Shown one piece after another: positions 1 to 3,774 of a stretch of 5,339 bases of DNA (its first letter is position 1; each line of letters begins with the position of its first letter). This DNA is from Calditrichia bacterium (GTDB lineage Bacteria > Calditrichota > Calditrichia > RBG-13-44-9 > J042). The stretch lies in NCBI GenBank assembly GCA_030430345.1, contig JAUIFT010000253.1, positions 1-5,339 of the forward strand, in the 5' to 3' direction. The notes beneath the pieces were generated by a model. It worked only from the letters and a program-made list of their open reading frames with translations, made no database searches and was not told the origin of the DNA. The translations under genes and the position numbers were made by a program.

Positions 1-217
1 CGTGATAGTGCTGATTATCGGTGCGCGGAAACTTTCCCAGATCGAAGACAATTTGCAGGCGCTTGATCATTCGCTTTCTGAGGAACAACTCCAAAGACTG
101 AATGTAGTGAGTGCCATCGAAATGGGATTCCCCCACGATTTTCTTTCCCGGGATAATATTCGCGATATTGTTTTCGGCGGTACTTATGATCAGATTGATA
201 ATCACCGCCTGAAATAG
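1..217 (+). CDS. Aldo/keto reductase, C-terminal fragment (5' end outside window)
   Basis: The reading frame is open from the left edge to the TAG at 215-217 and gives about 71 residues. It begins with IIGARKLSQIEDNLQAL, the C-terminal cofactor-loop motif of the aldo/keto reductase superfamily (usual form 'PIIGARxxxQxxDNL'), in which the Gly-Ala-Arg segment and the following Gln and Asn help bind the NADP(H) adenosine phosphate. It continues with a helix LSEEQLQRLNVVSAIE and the tail GFPHDFL...FGGTYDQID. The family is a cytoplasmic (beta/alpha)8 barrel that reduces aldehydes and ketones with NAD(P)H. Full-length members are usually 300-350 residues, so the catalytic Asp-Tyr-Lys-His residues lie to the left of the window. 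The GTG at position 2 is an internal Val codon, not the start. The family call is firm; the substrate cannot be told. Confidence 0.88.
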   Translation, partial: VIVLIIGARKLSQIEDNLQALDHSLSEEQLQRLNVVSAIEMGFPHDFLSRDNIRDIVFGGTYDQIDNHRLK

Positions 218-369
218 CTGGCGGTAATTCCCCCACGATAAGAACAGGGTGAATGAGCTGATTCTTTTTATTGGTAAAACGCTATATTTTTAAATTAGAA
301 ATTCTATACTGGCGAAGGTTATTTCGAATCAGAATTTACCAGTATTTCAGACTTAAAGGAGCCTGCGTT
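218..369 (+). promoter_or_regulatory. Leader region of the propeller gene; possible inverted repeat
   Basis: This gap of 152 bp separates the reductase stop from the propeller start and turns AT-rich from about 260. It contains a TATACT hexamer at 305-310 that could serve as a -10 box, but no matching -35 at standard spacing is visible. A 7-bp inverted repeat, ATACTGG (306-312) and CCAGTAT (339-345), encloses a smaller CGAA/TTCG stem (313-316 and 323-326). It could be an operator or a leader hairpin. A promoter somewhere here is plausible because the propeller gene is unrelated to the reductase, but it cannot be placed with certainty. Confidence 0.3.
355..361 (+). promoter_or_regulatory. Ribosome binding site of the propeller gene
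   Basis: AAAGGAG lies 8 nt before the ATG at 370. This is a near-consensus Shine-Dalgarno sequence at good spacing. It decides the start: the open frame reaches back to a TTG at 271, but those 33 extra codons encode a basic, aromatic-rich stretch with no ribosome site in front. The ATG at 370 opens directly into a signal peptide. Confidence 0.8.
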
Positions 370-1245
370 ATGAAACGAGTTCTCAGCTATCTTTTCCTTT
401 TCGCGATGATTATCTCTACGACCTTATCCGCCCAGGCACCTCCGGGGACGGAAATTTTTCTCGCACCGGTTTCACTCACAAATGGCGAAGTACAAGTGGG
501 CGCTGCGAAGAACATTACTGCCCGCGCCGGCTATGATAATCAACCGGCATTTAACGGAGATGCGAGCAGCATCTATTTTACCCGCATTCCCGATACGACC
601 CAGGCGGACATATTCCGCTATGATATTGCCAGCGGGAAAACTTCCGCGGTTATTACAACTGCCGAAAGCGAATATTCCCCGACACCACGCGATAATTTCT
701 TTTCAACTGTAAGAGTGGAAGCAGATGGCACTCAACGGCTCTGGGGCTTTGACATTGACGGCAAAAATCCCAGCCTTATTATGAAGGACGTGCAACCGGT
801 CGGTTATCACGCCTGGATTACATCCGATCATGTTGCACTTTTTGTGCTCGGCCAGCCTCAGAAACTTTTTCTGGCAAATACCCGCACCGGCCGGGCAGAT
901 TCCATAACAAATAACATCGGGCGTTCAATTCATAAAATTCCCGGAAAAGAAGCCGCCAGTTTTACCCAGCCGGCCAGCGATAGCACCTGGTGGATTCGCT
1001 CCCTGGATATCAACACCCGGAAAATGGAAAATATTGTGGAAACACGTCCGCAAACCCAGGATTACGCCTGGACAACAGACGGCAGCATTCTGCTACCAAC
1101 CGGCAATCAGATCTATTATTTCAAACCGGGTGAAAGTGACGGTTGGCAGCTAATCAAGACTTTTGAGAACCCTGCAGTGAAAGGGTTGTACCGAATTGCG
1201 GTGAGCCCGAAGATGGATTGGGTTGCCCTGGTAGGATCGGAATAA
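370..1245 (+). CDS. Exported PD40/TolB-like beta-propeller protein
   Basis: The protein has 291 residues. Residues 1-21 form a classic signal peptide: MKR, a hydrophobic core LSYLFLFAMII, then STTLSA with likely cleavage after Ala21 before QAPPG. There is no lipobox Cys, so it is probably periplasmic or secreted and soluble. The mature part contains PD40/WD40-like beta-propeller units. One runs through about 48-75 (NITARAGYDNQPAFNGDASSIYFTR) and is followed by DIFRYDIASGKTSAVITT (80-97) and ESEYSPTPRDN (99-109). A further repeat-like segment, DYAWTTDGSILLPTGNQIYYF, lies at 231-251. This resembles the family annotated as TolB-like or PD40 proteins, whose members mostly lack a known function. 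No peptidase or other catalytic domain is fused, so a binding or scaffold role is inferred from the fold only. It lies 152 bp after the reductase and converges on the next gene. The start is supported by the AAAGGAG site. Confidence 0.82.
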   Translation: MKRVLSYLFLFAMIISTTLSAQAPPGTEIFLAPVSLTNGEVQVGAAKNITARAGYDNQPAFNGDASSIYFTRIPDTTQADIFRYDIASGKTSAVITTAESEYSPTPRDNFFSTVRVEADGTQRLWGFDIDGKNPSLIMKDVQPVGYHAWITSDHVALFVLGQPQKLFLANTRTGRADSITNNIGRSIHKIPGKEAASFTQPASDSTWWIRSLDINTRKMENIVETRPQTQDYAWTTDGSILLPTGNQIYYFKPGESDGWQLIKTFENPAVKGLYRIAVSPKMDWVALVGSE

Positions 1246-1250
1246 AAGAT

Positions 1251-1271
1251 AGTGGCAGTGGCGCTGCGACT
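1251..1271 (-). terminator. Possible weak terminator hairpin between convergent genes
   Basis: The gap between the two convergent stops is only 34 bp. An imperfect hairpin pairs 1251-1253 with 1269-1271 and 1255-1259 with 1261+2 to 1267 (GCAGT with GCTGC, one G-T wobble), leaving one internal mismatch. Read on the minus strand it is followed by ATCTTTTATT, a short U-rich run, so it would best serve the unknown gene at 1280-1882. On the plus strand no T tract follows. The stem is short and imperfect, so the call is tentative. Confidence 0.3.
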
Positions 1272-1279
1272 ATGCTTAG

Positions 1280-1882
1280 CTACTGCTTTCCAATGCGTTC
1301 GTGCCCGCCTTTGGTGATTTTAAACAGGTTAAAGACGAATGCATCATCGACACCGAGGGCGATATAAATTTTCTTCTTACCGCTGCCGAGAAATCCTTTC
1401 CGGGGGAGCAGTTTATAGGAATTACCCGCGATATAATTGATCAGAAACAGAAGCGGTATTGCCGCCACCAGGTAACGACCAACAGCTTCATTTTCCTGAT
1501 AGATTTTGTAAAGAGTGTGAAAGATTTCCATCTCGCTATACTGAAAAATCGGATCATACTCATTCCAGGAAGGCCAGTCGGGATCATTGGCGTCCCATTG
1601 GGGCGAGCCGCTCAGGTAGAACTCGAAAGTTTCGGCTTTCCCCTCAAATAATCCAAAGTAAAGGGCATGGATGTGACGGGGCACCGGGTCCTGCTTAATC
1701 GCCTTCACCAGCCACTTTTGAAACTGGAAGTAGGCGGCTTTAATCGGTAAGCCATTTATTTCATCCAGGGGAAATGCACCATCCAGCAGTTGCACATCGC
1801 TCAGCAGTCGTTTTTTCATTTCCCCGATTTTAACCGGTTTATCAGTCAATGCTACCAGGAGATCATAAGATTTGTCGTGCAC
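1280..1882 (-). CDS. Uncharacterised 200-aa protein (GTG start)
   Basis: I do not recognise this protein. The open frame gives 200 residues and ends at TAG (1280-1282). The start is GTG at 1880-1882, because an in-frame TAA lies five codons upstream (1895-1897) and the next in-frame ATG would remove 21 residues. Only a weak CGAGA-like ribosome site is seen, 7 nt before. The protein has no signal peptide. It is rich in aromatic residues, with an acidic Trp-rich segment at about 93-112 (SPQWDANDPDWPSWNEYDP). A hydrophobic stretch at about 137-151 (YLVAAIPLLFLINYI) reads more like a buried helix than a certain membrane span. The C-terminal part, from about 160, is basic and glycine-rich and then beta-like (KKKIYIALGVDDAFVFNLFKI). 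The architecture suggests a cytoplasmic single-domain protein. It lies 73 bp downstream of the histidine kinase on the same strand, so co-expression is possible. Antisense frames in this stretch look like shadows. Confidence 0.7.
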   Translation of the reverse strand: MHDKSYDLLVALTDKPVKIGEMKKRLLSDVQLLDGAFPLDEINGLPIKAAYFQFQKWLVKAIKQDPVPRHIHALYFGLFEGKAETFEFYLSGSPQWDANDPDWPSWNEYDPIFQYSEMEIFHTLYKIYQENEAVGRYLVAAIPLLFLINYIAGNSYKLLPRKGFLGSGKKKIYIALGVDDAFVFNLFKITKGGHERIGKQ

Positions 1883-1920
1883 AGGTTTTCTCGCTTAATG
1901 GGATTACTTTTTGCATGTGG

Positions 1921-1950
1921 AATGTAGTGTATAATTACTATTTTCTTCAA
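1921..1950 (-). promoter_or_regulatory. Possible promoter before the uncharacterised gene
   Basis: Read on the minus strand, TTGAAG (1950-1945) and TACATT (1926-1921) are separated by 18 bp. Each matches the sigma-70-type consensus at four of six positions. A transcript starting near 1914 would leave a leader of about 32 nt before the GTG at 1882. The match is weak, AT-rich gaps produce such pairs by chance, and the gene may equally be read from the kinase promoter. Bacteroidota use a different -7/-33 consensus, which would weaken this call if the host belongs there. Confidence 0.2.
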
Positions 1951-1955
1951 ACGGA

Positions 1956-3398
1956 TTATGTTTTAGATAATGGTATTCTAACGACAAATGTCGCGCCATT
2001 CCCCGCTTCACTTATTACCGACAGCATGCCGCCATGCCCCTGTGTTACAATATCGTATGACAGGGATAAACCTAAACCGGTACCAGCCCCGGTTGGTTTG
2101 GTGGTAAAAAACGGTTCGAAAATTTTTTCCTTTATTTCATCCGGAATACCAGAGCCATTGTCGCTGATTCGAATCTCAAAAGCATTATCAATTAACGCTG
2201 TCCTTACTTTCACTGTCGGTTTTTCGGCGTTTTTTTCCTGGGGAAATTTATCTTCCACCGCATCGAAGGCATTACTTAACAAATTTAACAGCACCCGCCC
2301 AATCTCCTGCGCCTTTACCACCATCTCTCCTACGGATTCATCATAGTCCCGCTCGATCCCGACACTGAAACCTGGCTTTGCTGCACGCTTTCCATGAAAT
2401 GCCAAATTTACATACTCATCTACCAGGTTATTAATATTCGTGGGCTTTCTTTCGCCACTACCGCCGTGGGCATGCTGCATCATCGATTTAACAATCGCAT
2501 CGGCGCGCCGGCCATGTTTGGCTATCGCAGCGGCGTTTTGTTTTAAATCGGTCAAAATATCATTTATATCTTCTTCACCGGCTTCTATCGCTTCTGCTAA
2601 TTCCTCAGCAAGCTCTTCACTAAGCACAGCAAAATTATTCACAAAATTTAAGGGGTTTTTAATCTCGTGGGCGATACCGGCAGTCATTTGGCCCAGAGAA
2701 GCCATTTTTTCGTTATGGATCAGTTGCGCCTGTGCCGCTTTCAATTCTGCCAGTGCGTTTTCAACTTCCCGGGCGCGCATTTCCGCTGCCTTTAAATCCA
2801 TATAGCGCCGGTAAGTCAAACTCAGTACAGAGGTAAATCGTCGAAAGATTTGCCGGGTTTCTTCGGAAAGCGCTTCCGCCGTCCAGGCAAAAACAAATCC
2901 CTCCCTGAAATAGAAATAGTTGCCATAGTGAGCGGCATCCTCCGGAAAATCCCGCACGGCGATCTGCGCCTTTAATACCTGGTAATACGGTTCAATATCC
3001 GCGCCTTTCAATACCGGATAGTATTCCTCCTGGCTTTCCCAGTGAGCAAAAATATTTTCCAGTACCGGGTGCCCCAACTGTTTCACATCGCCAAGAATTT
3101 CGAAAGCGTCTCCCTGTTGGGTTGCATTGGTAATCGCCAGCGTCCAGGAGCGCGTTTTTTCATCTATTTCCGCGACGCCGCAACGAATCGGCAATACGCC
3201 AAGTTTCTTTAACTCTTTAAAAAAGACATTCACAGTATCGGATAGATCTTCAGAGCCGTGCATGGCCATAGCACGGGCACGCACCTGTTCCAGCGCAGTC
3301 TCAATTTGCACACCACGCTCCAGATACTCAATTTCTTTTCGAGCTTCTGCCAGGGCATTCTTCAGATATTCGTCAGTATCTTTTGTGGGCTTTTTCAA
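1956..3398 (-). CDS. Soluble sensor histidine kinase (HisKA-like/HATPase_c), orphan
   Basis: The protein has 480 residues and shows all the kinase boxes. The H-box is GIAHEIKNPLNFVNNF with phospho-acceptor His244. The N-box is LLNLLSNAFDAV (Asn376). The G1 box is ISDNGSGIPD (Asp413, Gly415, Gly417), the F-box FEPFFTTK (427-434) and the G2 box GAGTGLGLSLS (437-447). It should autophosphorylate His244 from ATP and pass the phosphate to an aspartate on a response regulator. No membrane span or signal peptide is seen, so it is cytoplasmic. Residues 5-40 look coiled-coil. Residues 35-205 form a GAF-like sensory region beginning ALEQVRARAMAMHGSEDL, a block I associate with Bacteroidota-type kinases. 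A helical linker (about 203-232) leads into the H-box. The segment KHGRRADAIVKSMMQHAHG (295-312) is typical of the same subfamily. The start is TTG at 3396-3398 with a weak AGAAG site (3407-3411) 8 nt before; an in-frame TAG at 3426-3428 excludes anything much longer. The signal sensed and the partner regulator are unknown. Confidence 0.9.
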   Translation of the reverse strand: MKKPTKDTDEYLKNALAEARKEIEYLERGVQIETALEQVRARAMAMHGSEDLSDTVNVFFKELKKLGVLPIRCGVAEIDEKTRSWTLAITNATQQGDAFEILGDVKQLGHPVLENIFAHWESQEEYYPVLKGADIEPYYQVLKAQIAVRDFPEDAAHYGNYFYFREGFVFAWTAEALSEETRQIFRRFTSVLSLTYRRYMDLKAAEMRAREVENALAELKAAQAQLIHNEKMASLGQMTAGIAHEIKNPLNFVNNFAVLSEELAEELAEAIEAGEEDINDILTDLKQNAAAIAKHGRRADAIVKSMMQHAHGGSGERKPTNINNLVDEYVNLAFHGKRAAKPGFSVGIERDYDESVGEMVVKAQEIGRVLLNLLSNAFDAVEDKFPQEKNAEKPTVKVRTALIDNAFEIRISDNGSGIPDEIKEKIFEPFFTTKPTGAGTGLGLSLSYDIVTQGHGGMLSVISEAGNGATFVVRIPLSKT

Positions 3399-3516
3399 TT
3401 GTCCATCTTCTGATTTGTTGGCATCCTAAGACTTGTTGGCTAATGACTTCCCGGAGTAATTCTCAGGCAAATTTGGGTGCCATATTTCCCGGTAACACAT
3501 TTTCGGTAATAATTCT

Positions 3517-3534
3517 GCAACCCCTTCAGGGTTA
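3517..3534 (+). repeat. Left terminal inverted repeat of the hairpin array
   Basis: The 18 bases GCAACCCCTTCAGGGTTA match the reverse complement of 3680-3697 at 15 positions. The repeat is itself a small hairpin: AACCC (3519-3523) pairs with GGGTT (3529-3533). The C3524/A3528 mismatch on this strand becomes a G-U wobble in minus-strand RNA, so it folds better in a transcript coming from the TPR gene. Confidence 0.6.
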
Positions 3535-3545
3535 GTAAAGAGGTG

Positions 3546-3586
3546 TCTCAACCGAGGGGCGCTCCAAAAGCGCCCCTCGGTTGAGA
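3546..3586. repeat. Perfect 18-bp inverted repeat with 5-nt loop
   Basis: TCTCAACCGAGGGGCGCT (3546-3563) is exactly complementary to 3569-3586, with loop CCAAA (3564-3568). The upper stem is very GC-rich, so the hairpin should be very stable in RNA on either strand. No T tract follows on either strand, so it is not a standard intrinsic terminator. It could block 3' exonucleases, pause polymerase or be a protein or transposase recognition hairpin. Confidence 0.9.
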
Positions 3587-3590
3587 TCTG

Positions 3591-3626
3591 TAACGCCTTT
3601 GGCGTATTAATACCGCGAAGCGGTTA
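3591..3626. repeat. Central pair of small hairpins around the palindrome GTATTAATAC
   Basis: ACGCC-TTT-GGCGT (3593-3605) and ACCGC-GAA-GCGGT (3612-3624) flank and partly overlap GTATTAATAC (3604-3613), a perfect palindrome. The whole 36-bp block is also an imperfect palindrome (13 of 18 positions per half). Each triloop hairpin is thus a mirrored, diverged copy of the other. This is the symmetry axis of the larger array. Confidence 0.75.
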
Positions 3627-3628
3627 CA

Positions 3629-3671
3629 TGTTTTAACTCAGGGCTGTTTTTTCCAGTCCTGGGTTAAAACA
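3629..3671. repeat. 18-bp inverted repeat with two wobble pairs and 7-nt loop
   Basis: Bases 3629-3646 pair with 3654-3671 around loop TTTTTTC (3647-3653). Sixteen pairs are Watson-Crick; the two others (3638/3662 and 3643/3657) are T-G and G-T, which pair in plus-strand RNA but become A-C mismatches in minus-strand RNA. The outer arm, read inward on the minus strand, resembles the outer arm of the 3546-3586 hairpin (TTAACCCAGG against TCAACCGAGG, 8 of 10). The two large hairpins are therefore probably diverged copies. Confidence 0.85.
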
Positions 3672-3694
3672 AAAAAACTTTACCCTGAAAGGGT
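3671..3694 (-). terminator. Possible terminator of the TPR gene
   Basis: On the minus strand, about 80 nt after the TPR stop, ACCCT-TTC-AGGGT (3694-3682) is followed by AAAG and then seven T (3677-3671). A hairpin followed by a U run is the form of an intrinsic terminator, but the stem has only five pairs and the U run begins 4 nt after it. The stem is also the right terminal hairpin of the 181-bp array, so the array may supply this gene's 3' end. Confidence 0.35.
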
Positions 3695-3774
3695 TTCACA
3701 AAAAGTGCTAACAATTATAAGCAATCGCAAAATTATCTTACAGCACCAGAACATCAGTAAAGGAACCAAGCCAT

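Larger units (their letters stand above)
3517..3697. repeat. 181-bp mirror-symmetric hairpin array (REP/BIME- or MITE-like)
   Basis: This element fills the middle of the 376-bp gap between the TPR gene and the kinase. Six hairpins follow in the order small (3519-3533), large (3546-3586), small (3593-3605), small (3612-3624), large (3629-3671), small (3682-3694). Their centres lie near 82, 42 and 10 bp on either side of a perfect 10-bp palindrome, GTATTAATAC (3604-3613). The ends form imperfect terminal inverted repeats (3517-3534 and 3680-3697, 15 of 18 positions match), and TGTAAC occurs in mirror image at 3589-3594 and 3623-3628. The four small hairpins have 5-bp stems and 3-nt loops (TTC/GAA or TTT), except the first, which also has a wobble pair. 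The whole looks like two units of about 90 bp joined tail to tail. I infer a dispersed palindromic repeat family. No protein is encoded, and no target-site duplication is clear at the edges. Confidence 0.72.

Noticed and set aside
127..239. A 13-bp direct repeat, ATTCCCCCACGAT, at 127-139 and 227-239, exactly 100 bp apart.
   Set aside because: One copy is inside the reductase coding sequence (encoding the family tail FPHD) and one is just after its stop. A 13-bp match somewhere in 5.3 kb is not rare, and nothing else marks an insertion or duplication.
227..269. A possible terminator after the reductase (ATTCCCCC 227-234 with GGGTGAAT 247-254, then T run 265-269).
   Set aside because: The stem has a mismatch and a 12-nt loop, and the T run begins about 10 nt after the stem, which does not fit an intrinsic terminator.
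271..369. A longer form of the propeller protein starting at TTG 271.
   Set aside because: The 33 extra codons have no ribosome site and would put a basic stretch ahead of a clear signal peptide. The ATG at 370 has AAAGGAG at the right distance.
1849..2805. Plus-strand open frames antisense to the kinase and the unknown gene (1849-2346 and 2440-2805).
   Set aside because: They lie opposite strongly supported coding sequence, are Ser/Ala-rich as expected of shadows, and show no domain or ribosome site.
3415..3440. A direct repeat TTGTTGGC at 3415-3422 and 3433-3440 just upstream of the kinase start.
   Set aside because: Eight bases at an 18-bp interval are too short to call an operator without conservation.
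3517..3697. Reading the hairpin array as a small CRISPR array.
   Set aside because: There are no identical direct repeats separated by regular unique spacers. The units are palindromes in mirror order, and no cas genes are present.
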